DNA of 35,235 nucleotides from Bacteroidales bacterium (lineage in GTDB: Bacteria; Bacteroidota; Bacteroidia; Bacteroidales; UBA932): positions 1 to 35,235 of the forward strand of contig JAFVAU010000023.1 in NCBI GenBank assembly GCA_017480345.1, given 5' to 3'. A program made the translations under genes and the position numbers. Shown piece after piece: positions 19,834 through 27,283 of the stretch. Under the pieces are notes generated by a model, which saw only the letters and a list, made by a program, of their open reading frames with translations, ran no database searches and was not told the DNA's origin. Position 1 is the first letter of the stretch; the number at the start of each line of letters is the position of its first letter.

Positions 19834-21785
19834 TCTGCCTCTGCGGTTTTGTCTTCTTCCGATACAAACTGGTCATCCGTGGCGGGTTTCACCTTGGGCC
19901 CCAGAATCTTTTCAATATCTTCTGCAAAGATAACTTCTTTTTCCAAAAGTAAAGCACCCAACTGCAAGAACTCCTGTTTATGGTCCTCGATGAGCTTGCG
20001 CGTGCGTTTGTGCACATCCTCCACCACGGCCTTCACTTCCTGGTCCATGAGTTCGGCTGTCTTTTCGGAATACGGCTTCACCAGGTTGTAACCGCGTGCT
20101 CCGGAGGAATCGTAGAAGCTCAGGGCTCCCACCTTGTCGCTCATACCATAGTACTGCACCATGGAATAGGCCATGCCGGTCATGCGCTCCAAGTCGTTCA
20201 AAGCACCGGTGGAAGGCTCTCCATTGAGAACTTCTTCCGCCACGCGGCCGCCCAGCAGCATGCTCATCTGGTCCAGCATCACGCTCTTGGACCAGTTTTT
20301 CCGCTCTTCCGGCAGGCTCCAGGTTAGGCCCAGGGCCTTTCCTCTGGGGATGATGCTCACCTTGAACACAGGGTCTGCGTACGGGAGCAGCCAGCCCACC
20401 AGGGCGTGACCGGCCTCATGGTAAGCGGTGGTGCGCTTCTCGGCCGGGGTCATGATGGTGTTGGACTTGCGCTCCAGACCGCCGATAATGCGGTCTACGG
20501 CATCCAGGAAGTCCTGCTGCTGCACTTTCTCATGGTTTCGGCGGGCGGCGGTCAGGGCCGCCTCGTTGCACACGTTGGCAATATCGGCCCCGGAGAAGCC
20601 GGGCGTATGCTTGGCCATGAATTCCACGTCAAAATCGTCTCCCAGTTTGATGTCTCTCAGGTGTACCTTGAAGATTTCCTCGCGCTCCTTGAGCTCCGGC
20701 AGTTCCACATGGATCTGGCGGTCAAAGCGGCCGGCGCGCATGAGGGCCTGATCCAGGATATCGGCCCGGTTGGTGGCAGCCAGCACAATGACACCGCTGT
20801 TGGTGCCAAAACCGTCCATTTCCGTAAGGAGCTGATTCAGGGTATTTTCCCGCTCGTCATTGGAAGAAAAGCCTCCGTTCTTGGCGCGGGCGCGGCCCAC
20901 GGCGTCAATCTCGTCTATAAAGACGATGCAGGGGGCTTTTTCCTTGGCCTGGCGGAAGAGGTCTCTCACACGGGATGCGCCTACACCCACAAACATTTCC
21001 ACAAAGTCCGATCCGGAGATGGAGAAGAAGGGCACGTTGGCCTCCCCTGCCACGGCTTTGGCCAGAAGGGTCTTACCCGTTCCGGGAGGGCCCACCAGCA
21101 GGGCTCCCTTGGGAATCTTGCCGCCCAGGGCGGTGTATTTCTGGGGATTCTTGAGGAAATCCACAATTTCCATCACTTCCTCCTTGGCACCGTACAGGCC
21201 GGCTACATCCTTGAAGGTAACCTTCACCTCGCCTTTTTCGGCTTCACGGGCCGTGGATTTGCCGGCGCCGAAGGGATTGAAGCCGCCACCGCCGCCCATA
21301 TTGCCGGCGCCGCGGTTCATGCCCCGGAACATCCAAACCCAGAAGAGGATGAAAAGCAGCAGCGGGAAGGCCATCTGGAAGATTTCTCCCCACATGTGCT
21401 CTTCGTTGCGGATAATCACCTTGAACCGGCTTTCTACCGGAAGTTCTGCGTTAAGTGCCTCGAAGTTATTTTCCGGATCGAATTTGGAGGAAACCAGAAA
21501 GTAGAACTGCGGGGCGCGCTTGGGTACCACGCCGCCGCGGAATTTCTCCGTGTACTTGCCCAGTTTTTCCGGGCGCACCTTGATTTCTCCCTTGAAGTCG
21601 TTCCTTACGAAAGTTATTTCCGCCACGTCTCCCTGACGGATCATGGTCTGTACTTCCGCCCATTCAATCTTCTCCGGCGAGGCGCTGCGCTGGTTGTTCA
21701 TCAGCAGATAGCCTATGCCCACCAGCAGCAGGAAATACAGCCAGGAAAGGTTGAAGCGGAAGGTGAATTTTTTCTCTTTAGCCAT
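19830..21785 (-). CDS. ftsH: ATP-dependent zinc metalloprotease FtsH
   Basis: 651 aa. Membrane-anchored AAA+ protease that degrades misfolded membrane proteins and some regulators. Transmembrane helices lie at about 13-30 and 135-152, with a periplasmic domain between. A Gly-rich linker (GGGGG at about 164-168) leads into the AAA module with Walker A GPPGTGKT (232-239), Walker B IVFIDEID (287-294) and the arginine-finger region MRAGRFDRQ. The protease domain has HEAGH (456-460) and a downstream Asp in LNDLERM as third zinc ligand. The acidic tail ([10 protein letters not shown]) is usual. It starts one base inside the rsfS stop codon. Confidence 0.97.
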   Translation of the reverse strand: MAKEKKFTFRFNLSWLYFLLLVGIGYLLMNNQRSASPEKIEWAEVQTMIRQGDVAEITFVRNDFKGEIKVRPEKLGKYTEKFRGGVVPKRAPQFYFLVSSKFDPENNFEALNAELPVESRFKVIIRNEEHMWGEIFQMAFPLLLFILFWVWMFRGMNRGAGNMGGGGGFNPFGAGKSTAREAEKGEVKVTFKDVAGLYGAKEEVMEIVDFLKNPQKYTALGGKIPKGALLVGPPGTGKTLLAKAVAGEANVPFFSISGSDFVEMFVGVGASRVRDLFRQAKEKAPCIVFIDEIDAVGRARAKNGGFSSNDERENTLNQLLTEMDGFGTNSGVIVLAATNRADILDQALMRAGRFDRQIHVELPELKEREEIFKVHLRDIKLGDDFDVEFMAKHTPGFSGADIANVCNEAALTAARRNHEKVQQQDFLDAVDRIIGGLERKSNTIMTPAEKRTTAYHEAGHALVGWLLPYADPVFKVSIIPRGKALGLTWSLPEERKNWSKSVMLDQMSMLLGGRVAEEVLNGEPSTGALNDLERMTGMAYSMVQYYGMSDKVGALSFYDSSGARGYNLVKPYSEKTAELMDQEVKAVVEDVHKRTRKLIEDHKQEFLQLGALLLEKEVIFAEDIEKILGPKVKPATDDQFVSEEDKTAEAE

Positions 21786-22159
21786 TATTCAGCCGATTTT
21801 TTGGCAGGAGCCTTGCGCTCCTTGTATTCTTTGCGGGGAACATCGGCCCAGAGCTCTTCCAGGCGATAGAAATCCCGGTATTCCTTGAGGAAGATGTGCA
21901 CCACGATGTTGCCGTAGTCCTGGATAATCCAGAAGTTGTTTCCCTCTCCCTGGGAGCGGTAGAGCGTATGCCCCTCCTCCTTCATCTTCTCAGCGATATT
22001 ATCCGCGATGGCCCCCACCTGCGTGGTGTTGGAGCCGTCGCACACCATGAAGAAGTCCGTGATGGCGCCGCCGATGCTCCGGAGGTCCAGGGATACCACA
22101 TTTTCCGCTTTCTTGTCAATCATCGCATCGGCAATGAGCCGAAGGTCATGAGTAATCAT
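21785..22159 (-). CDS. rsfS: Ribosomal silencing factor RsfS
   Basis: 124 aa, of normal length. RsfS binds uL14 on the large subunit and blocks subunit joining during nutrient limitation. Family features are DLRSIGGAITDFFMVCDG, NTTQVGAIADNI and the GEGNNFWIIQDYGNIVVHIF core, followed by the WADVP motif near the C-terminus. The basic tail (KEYKERKAPAKKSAE) is a lineage extension. It is the first gene of the rsfS-ftsH-cdsA-psd unit, preceded by its own -7 box. Confidence 0.94.
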   Translation of the reverse strand: MITHDLRLIADAMIDKKAENVVSLDLRSIGGAITDFFMVCDGSNTTQVGAIADNIAEKMKEEGHTLYRSQGEGNNFWIIQDYGNIVVHIFLKEYRDFYRLEELWADVPRKEYKERKAPAKKSAE

Positions 22160-22192
22160 ATATTGAGGATATTAATTCACGCTATGTCTTAT

Positions 22193-22200
22193 CAAAAATA
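22193..22200 (-). promoter_or_regulatory. -7 promoter element of rsfS operon
   Basis: TATTTTTG on the minus strand matches TAnnTTTG and leaves about 30 bases of leader to the rsfS ATG at 22159. No -33 TTG is clear, because a hairpin occupies that position. Confidence 0.45.
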
Positions 22201-22215
22201 ACGCCATCCGGCATT

Positions 22216-22232
22216 CCTGCCATTTTGGCAGG
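22216..22232 (-). terminator. Hairpin downstream of rpe
   Basis: A perfect 6-bp stem, CCTGCC/GGCAGG, with a 5-base loop begins a few bases after the rpe stop. The first U-rich run in the minus direction (TTATTTTT) comes about 15 bases later, inside the rsfS -7 box, so termination is plausible but weak. It separates the pepD-rpe unit from the rsfS unit. Confidence 0.4.
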
Positions 22233-22235
22233 GAG

Positions 22236-22880
22236 CTATCGCATGGCGGCAATGGCTTTGGCGGGATCCGGAGCCTTGAAAACGGCACTTCCGGCTACCA
22301 GGATGCTGGCTCCGGCCTTTTTCACGGCTGCCGCATTCTCCGGGCCGATACCCCCGTCCACCTCAATGGGAACCTCCTTCCTGCCGCGGCGGTTCAGCTC
22401 ACTGCGGACAGCGGCGATGCGCTCCAGGGATTCCGGGATGAACTTCTGCCCTCCGAAGCCGGCAAAGACGCTCATGATGAGGACGAAATCGGCCTTGCCA
22501 AGGTAAGGGAAGATGTTCTGGACCGGGCAGTCCGGATTGATGACGATGCCGGCCTTCACACCCAATGCCTGAATCTGCTCCAGAATGGTGCCGGAGTTTT
22601 CCAGGGCGGCTTCGTAGTGGAAGCTGATCATGGAAGCGCCCGCCTTGGCGAAGCGCTCCACGTATTTTTCCGGATGCACAATCATCAGGTGTACGTCCAG
22701 GGGCTTGGGGGCAGCCTTGGCGATGGCCTCCACCACCGGGAATCCGAAGGAGATGTTGGGCACGAAACTGCCGTCCATGATGTCCAGGTGGAACAGGTCC
22801 GCTTCCCGGTTCACCAGCTCAACGTCTTTTTGCAGGTGAAGGAAATCGGCCGACAGGATGGAAGGGGCTATCTGAATCAT
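22236..22880 (-). CDS. rpe: Ribulose-phosphate 3-epimerase
   Basis: 214 aa TIM barrel. It interconverts ribulose 5-phosphate and xylulose 5-phosphate in the pentose phosphate pathway. The start APSILSADF, the metal ligands in FHLDIMDGSFV (H31, D33), the second His in DVHLMI, and the C-terminal DGGIGPEN phosphate-binding loop are all present. The ATG overlaps the pepD stop by four bases, so it is co-translated with the peptidase. Confidence 0.96.
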   Translation of the reverse strand: MIQIAPSILSADFLHLQKDVELVNREADLFHLDIMDGSFVPNISFGFPVVEAIAKAAPKPLDVHLMIVHPEKYVERFAKAGASMISFHYEAALENSGTILEQIQALGVKAGIVINPDCPVQNIFPYLGKADFVLIMSVFAGFGGQKFIPESLERIAAVRSELNRRGRKEVPIEVDGGIGPENAAAVKKAGASILVAGSAVFKAPDPAKAIAAMR

Positions 22881-24304
22881 TTGAAATGGGTTACGATGTC
22901 ATTGAGATGGGCCACGAACTTGTCCAGAGAGGAAAGTTCCAGCTTTTCTCCGGGGGCATGCACGCCGCGGAGCGTGGGGCCGAAGGAAATCATGTCCAGG
23001 TCCGGGAATTTCTCCAGGAACAGGCCGCATTCCAGGCCGGCATGGATGGCCTTCACCTCCGGCTCATGGCCGAAGAGTTTCTTGTAGGAGGCCACCGTCA
23101 CGTCCAGGATATGGGATTTGAGGTTGGGTTTCCAGCCGGGATATTCTCCGTGATGCTCTACGTCGAAGGAGCCCAGGAAGAAGGCGGCTTCCACCTTCTC
23201 CGCCATGGCATGGAGCTCGGATACCACCGAACTGCGCTGGCTGGTGATGACGGTGAGGGTGTTCTCCTTGATGTGGACGGCGGCCAGGTTGGTGGACGTT
23301 TCCACCAGGCCAGGGATGTCTACGGACATCTTTTCCACGCCGTGCGGGCAGGCCAGGAGGGTGGTGACCAGGTTGGCGGCATCTCCTTCCGCAATGGCCT
23401 TCTCCGTTACTTCAACGGCCTTGCAATGGGCTTTTACGTCGGCATCCGAGCTGGCGAATTCCTCCTGCAGGATCTTGGAGAAGGACTTCACGTCTTCCTC
23501 CATCTCCTGGAGTTCATCGGCCGGAACGGCGATGACGGCCTCTGCATGGCGGCAGATGGCATTGGGCTTGTTGCCGCCGTCTATGGAGATGAGCTGGTAG
23601 TCGTACTGCATTTCCGTATAGAGGAAGCGGACCAGTTCCTTCAGGGCATTGGCGCGCTCCTTGTTGATGTCGTCCCCGCTGTGGCCGCCCTGGGCGCCGG
23701 TAACGCTGATCCGGAGGGTTTTCCAGCCCTTCTTGACGGGCTCCCGTTCGAAGCTGAAGGTGGCGGTGGTGTCTATGCCGCCGGCGCAGCCTACGAACAT
23801 CTGGCCTTCGTCTTCCGAATCCAGGTTGATGAGCGTCTTTCCGTCAAAGAAGCCCTCCTTGAGGCCGAAGGCACCGTCCATTCCCGTTTCTTCGGAGATG
23901 GTGAACAGGCATTCCAGTTTGCCCATGGGCTCCTGGCTTTCCAGCAGGGCCAGGCAGGCGGCGATGCCGATGCCGTCATCGGCCCCCAGCGTGGTTTCCT
24001 TGGCTATCATCCAGCCATCTTCTATCACGAAGGGAATGGGCTGGGTATGGAAATCGAAGTCGAAGCCGGGGTTCTTCTCACACACCATGTCCTGATGGGC
24101 CTGAAGCACCAGCGTGGGCACATTTTCTTTTCCGGCCGATGCTTCCTTGATGATGAGGACGTTGCCCACTTCGTCGGTTTTGCATTTCAGATTCCGCTGG
24201 GCGGCAAAGAGCTCAAGCCAGGCGGTCATTTTTTCTTCGTGGCCGGATTCCCGGGGAATGGCGGTGATTTCCTTGAATATTTTCAGAACGGATTCGGAAT
24301 TCAT
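22877..24304 (-). CDS. pepD: Aminoacyl-histidine dipeptidase PepD (M20)
   Basis: 475 aa. Cytosolic di-zinc dipeptidase that cleaves Xaa-His dipeptides such as carnosine. Metal ligands and catalytic residues appear in LVLQAHQDMVC (H70, D72), GADDGIG (D109/D110) and ISEETGMDGA (E138/E139). A lid/dimerisation domain lies at about 190-380. The ATG at 24304 is chosen because homology starts at once; the longer frame upstream would add a hydrophobic stretch that overlaps the promoter. It has its own promoter (-33 and -7) after the dnaA terminator and leads into rpe. Confidence 0.93.
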   Translation of the reverse strand: MNSESVLKIFKEITAIPRESGHEEKMTAWLELFAAQRNLKCKTDEVGNVLIIKEASAGKENVPTLVLQAHQDMVCEKNPGFDFDFHTQPIPFVIEDGWMIAKETTLGADDGIGIAACLALLESQEPMGKLECLFTISEETGMDGAFGLKEGFFDGKTLINLDSEDEGQMFVGCAGGIDTTATFSFEREPVKKGWKTLRISVTGAQGGHSGDDINKERANALKELVRFLYTEMQYDYQLISIDGGNKPNAICRHAEAVIAVPADELQEMEEDVKSFSKILQEEFASSDADVKAHCKAVEVTEKAIAEGDAANLVTTLLACPHGVEKMSVDIPGLVETSTNLAAVHIKENTLTVITSQRSSVVSELHAMAEKVEAAFFLGSFDVEHHGEYPGWKPNLKSHILDVTVASYKKLFGHEPEVKAIHAGLECGLFLEKFPDLDMISFGPTLRGVHAPGEKLELSSLDKFVAHLNDIVTHFK

Positions 24305-24327
24305 AAGCTTATGTATTATGTATCGTG

Positions 24328-24359
24328 TAAAGATAACGATAATTCCGCGAAATAGCAAA
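24328..24359 (-). promoter_or_regulatory. pepD-rpe promoter
   Basis: On the minus strand TTTG (24359-24356), a 20-base spacer and TATCTTTA (24335-24328) match the Bacteroidota -33/-7 pattern with one mismatch in the last base. The leader would be about 20 bases. The -33 box lies in the U-run of the dnaA terminator. Confidence 0.5.
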
Positions 24360-24380
24360 AGAAAAAGCCTGGTTTCAGGC
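24357..24380 (-). terminator. Intrinsic terminator of dnaA
   Basis: Right after the dnaA stop codon, the minus strand reads GCCTG, a 4-base loop, CAGGC, then TTTTTCTTTT. This is a short but classic intrinsic terminator. It fits a single-gene dnaA transcript. Confidence 0.7.
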
Positions 24381-24388
24381 CAGACTTT

Positions 24389-25813
24389 TTATTCGACGGT
24401 AACCACGATCATGTTCTCGATGTCCTCCACCCATTGGCGGAACAGCTTGTCCGTGGCCATGAGGTCCTGCACCGTATTGCAGGCATGGAGCACCGTGGCA
24501 TGGTCCTTTCCTCCGATTTGCACGCCGATGGTGCTGAGCGAGCAGTTCTGGATGAGATTCCGGCATTCGTACATGGCTATCTGGCGGGCCTGCACAATCT
24601 GGCGCTTGCGGGAGGTGGAAAGCAGCATCTCGCGCGTGATGTTGAAGTATTCGCACACGCTGTCTATGACCAGGGCGGTGGAAATCTCTTTCTGCTCCTG
24701 TCCCACAATCTTGCCACTGATGCTCTGGGCCAGTTCCACATCGATGTCCCGGTGTCCCAGGGTGGCGTAGGCCACCAGGGAAGTAAGGGTCCCTTCCAGT
24801 TCACGGAAGTTGGTCTTGATGCGGGAGGCAAGATAGGTTAGGACATCCTCGCTGAGGGAAACTCCTTCCCTGAGGGCCCTGGAACGGAGCATCTCCAGGC
24901 GGGTGGCATAGTCCGGCTTCAGCAGTTCCACGGAGAGTCCCCACTTGAAGCGGGACATCAGGCGGTCTTCAAAGTTCTGAAGGTCTGCCGGGGCGCGGTC
25001 GCTGGTGAAGATGAGCTGTTTCCCGTTCTGGTGCAGGTGGTTGAACACATTGAAGAAAGTGTGCTGGGTCCCCTGTCCTACCAGGTCCTGGATATCGTCC
25101 ACGATGAGGACGTCTATTCTCTGATAGAAAGCGATGAAATCCACTATCCGGTTGCCCTGGACGGCATCCATGTACTGGGTCTTGAATTCATGCCCCGTTA
25201 CGTAAAGGACCACCTTCTCCTGGAATTTCTCCTTGATGGCTATGCCGATGGCCTGCGCGATGTGCGTTTTGCCAAGGCCGGGCCCTCCGAAGAGGAACAG
25301 GGGGTTGAAGGGGGTTTTTCCGGGGGCCTGGGAGATGTTCTCCGCAGCGTTTACGCCCAGTTTGTTGCACTCCCCTTCCACCAGGTTGGCGAAGCAGTAC
25401 TCCGGATTGAGCCGGGGGTTGATCTTGAGCCGCTGCACCCCGGGGAAAACGAAGGGGCTGGGGCGGCCGGCCGGCTGGTATGTGGGTACCGATACGGCAT
25501 TGTTGGTGGGAACGGAACTCTGAGAGGCCGGGAGCACCATGCCTTCCTTGTTCTGGACCGGACGCACCAGGTAGAACAGTTGGGCATCGGCCCCGATGGC
25601 GCGCTTGATGGTGAGACGGAGAAGTTCTTTGTAGGCTTCCTCTATATATTGACGGAAGAAATCCGAAGGAACTTCCACCGTGAGGTGGGCGCCCTCGAGG
25701 GACACCGGCCGGATGGGCTTGAACCAGGTATTGAACTGCTGCGGATCAATGTTGTTCTCAATGATCTGCAGACAGTTATTCCATACCGCAATATGTCTTT
25801 CCTGGTCTGTCAT
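24389..25813 (-). CDS. dnaA: Chromosomal replication initiator DnaA
   Basis: 474 aa, usual length. Domain I (1-85, MTDQERHIAVWNNCLQ...) is followed by a short linker. The AAA+ domain has Walker A GGPGLGKTH (about 176-184) and Walker B VLIVDDIQD. Domain IV carries the DNA-binding signature IGGKDHATVLHA near the C-terminus (the E. coli form is FGGRDHTTVLHA). It initiates replication by binding DnaA boxes at oriC and also acts as a regulator. The start matches the family start. An intrinsic terminator follows. No dnaN is adjacent, as is common in this phylum. Confidence 0.97.
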   Translation of the reverse strand: MTDQERHIAVWNNCLQIIENNIDPQQFNTWFKPIRPVSLEGAHLTVEVPSDFFRQYIEEAYKELLRLTIKRAIGADAQLFYLVRPVQNKEGMVLPASQSSVPTNNAVSVPTYQPAGRPSPFVFPGVQRLKINPRLNPEYCFANLVEGECNKLGVNAAENISQAPGKTPFNPLFLFGGPGLGKTHIAQAIGIAIKEKFQEKVVLYVTGHEFKTQYMDAVQGNRIVDFIAFYQRIDVLIVDDIQDLVGQGTQHTFFNVFNHLHQNGKQLIFTSDRAPADLQNFEDRLMSRFKWGLSVELLKPDYATRLEMLRSRALREGVSLSEDVLTYLASRIKTNFRELEGTLTSLVAYATLGHRDIDVELAQSISGKIVGQEQKEISTALVIDSVCEYFNITREMLLSTSRKRQIVQARQIAMYECRNLIQNCSLSTIGVQIGGKDHATVLHACNTVQDLMATDKLFRQWVEDIENMIVVTVE

Positions 25814-26100
25814 TCCGGGATTGCAAAAAAATCAGAGTTGTTGTCAGTAATTTGGAATGCAAATATGGGGGAAAAATAATTGAAAAAAAATTGCTGCCCC
25901 TATTGTTTTTGAAAAAAATTATCTCTAAATTTCTGAACGGCAGGCCTATTTTTCTCTTTTTTATAAATTCTTGAAAAATAGCACTTTATAAAATGAAATA
26001 TCCATTCCAGCAACGGCGGACAAACTATCTTATTTTGATTTATTATAATTAAGCGATTTGCGGATTAAACCTTATTTGAGCCCCTTACGTCCAAGAAAAA
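25814..26100. other. AT-rich spacer between dnaA and the amidase gene
   Basis: 287 bases, far more AT-rich than the flanking genes, with long A and T runs and patches such as TTTATTATAATTAA near 26039. Next to dnaA this invites an origin reading, but I find no TTATCCACA-type DnaA box on either strand. The minus-strand box CATATTTG (25860-25867) is a one-mismatch -7 element for dnaA. No ORF of any size is visible. Confidence 0.4.
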
Positions 26101-27255
26101 TCAACGAATGGGAGCAGTGATTCCGTCCTCGATCTTAACGATGTAGGAATCCTTGAATTTTTTCTGAATCTTCGGAAAAACTTTCTTCACTTCCTGCAGC
26201 GAGGCCGAAGTGCAAATCACATATTTTTTTATCTTCCCCGCCTGGATGACGGTGGGCTTGTATCCCTGGAAGAAAGGGTCTTCCGATGCCATGTCTTTGC
26301 CGATGGCCAGCACCTGGATGCCATAGACGACAGTTTCGTCGGCCACCGTGACGGCTGTGGCCTCGGGGGCAGAAACGGGCACGGCTTCGGGAGCCGCCAC
26401 CCCGTCATATCGGCCCTTGAAGGTCTTGAAGGCCTCGAAGATGCCCTGTGCTATCCCGTCCCTCCCCTTCTCGCTTCTCATGGCGGCCAGGTCTTCCGGA
26501 TTGGTCATGAAGCCCACCTCGATGAGGACGGCCGGCATGGCGGTGCGCCAGAGCACCCAGAACGGATCCTGCGAGACGCCGCGGGAATACTTGATGGGGC
26601 CCTTCTGCCTGAGCCCTTCCGCCACGTCCTCCGCAAAAGCCAGGCTTTGGCTCAGATGGGCGTTCTGCATGAGGGAGAAGATGATATAGGACTGAGGGTC
26701 GTTGGGGTTGAAGCCCTGGTATTTGGTCTCGTAATTGTCTTCCAGCATAATCACGGAGTTCTCCCGCTTCACCAGATCCAGGTTCTTGGAATAGAGGTCG
26801 TTCCCTTTCCGGGCCGACTGCCCCAGGCAATGGATGGAAAAGCCATGGGCCGATGTGCCCTTGGCTACGGAATTCACGTGGATGGAGATAAAGAGGTTGG
26901 CCCCCGCCTTGTTGGCGATGACGGCGCGGTTCTCCAACTCCACGAAGGTATCCGACGAGCGGGTCATTTTCACCGTCACGTCCGGGTAGGAGGCCGATAT
27001 TTTCTGGGCCAGCCGTTTGGCGATGTCCAGCGTGATGTTTTTCTCGAAGGTCTTTTTGTCCCGGCTGACGCAGCCGGCGTCCTTTCCGCCGTGGCCGGCG
27101 TCGATGACCACCGTCTTCAATTGTAGAACGGGATTGTCTCCCTGTGCACGCGCGGGCACGGGGATTGTAAGGAGAAGGGCGGTAACGGCGGGAATAAGCC
27201 CGCGTTTTTTGATTATTCTGGAATAAATCGTACTTTTGTAAAATATATTTTGCAC
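26101..27255 (-). CDS. N-acetylmuramoyl-L-alanine amidase (Amidase_3) with SPOR-like C-terminus
   Basis: About 384 aa if it starts at GTG 27255. It cleaves the stem peptide from peptidoglycan in the periplasm during cell separation. A basic stretch (IIKKRG) and hydrophobic core ending PARAQ form a signal peptide. The zinc site appears as VIDAGHGGKDAG, a conserved Glu in FEKNITLDIA and SIHVNS; the catalytic Glu is in AVLIEVGFMTN. A C-terminal segment (YGIQVLAIG... to the end) resembles a SPOR domain, which targets denuded glycan at septa. The start is uncertain: there is no ATG in any frame between the -7 box and the signal peptide. The frame runs on far upstream only because it lies opposite lptD. 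Confidence 0.85.
   Translation of the reverse strand: MQNIFYKSTIYSRIIKKRGLIPAVTALLLTIPVPARAQGDNPVLQLKTVVIDAGHGGKDAGCVSRDKKTFEKNITLDIAKRLAQKISASYPDVTVKMTRSSDTFVELENRAVIANKAGANLFISIHVNSVAKGTSAHGFSIHCLGQSARKGNDLYSKNLDLVKRENSVIMLEDNYETKYQGFNPNDPQSYIIFSLMQNAHLSQSLAFAEDVAEGLRQKGPIKYSRGVSQDPFWVLWRTAMPAVLIEVGFMTNPEDLAAMRSEKGRDGIAQGIFEAFKTFKGRYDGVAAPEAVPVSAPEATAVTVADETVVYGIQVLAIGKDMASEDPFFQGYKPTVIQAGKIKKYVICTSASLQEVKKVFPKIQKKFKDSYIVKIEDGITAPIR
27208..27238 (+). promoter_or_regulatory. lptD promoter
   Basis: TTTG (27208-27211), a 19-base spacer and TACTTTTG (27231-27238) fit the Bacteroidota -33/-7 consensus exactly. The leader to the ATG at 27277 would be about 30 bases. This is the best promoter match in the window. 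Confidence 0.65.
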
Positions 27256-27283
27256 AAAAATAGCAAAAATTATTGAATGGCAA
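27255..27283 (-). promoter_or_regulatory. Amidase promoter
   Basis: On the minus strand TTG (27283-27281), an 18-base spacer and TATTTTTG (27262-27255) resemble a -33/-7 pair. It would start transcripts near 27249, downstream of the only GTG available as a start codon. It runs divergent to the lptD promoter, and the two face each other across about 20 bases. Confidence 0.45.

Noticed and set aside
22886-24355. 489-codon plus-strand frame opposite pepD
   Set aside because: pepD has complete M20 motifs on the minus strand. The plus product is a low-complexity antisense translation with no motif.
25814-26100. DnaA-box cluster defining oriC
   Set aside because: No TTATCCACA or its complement was found. 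Only the AT-richness and position suggest an origin.
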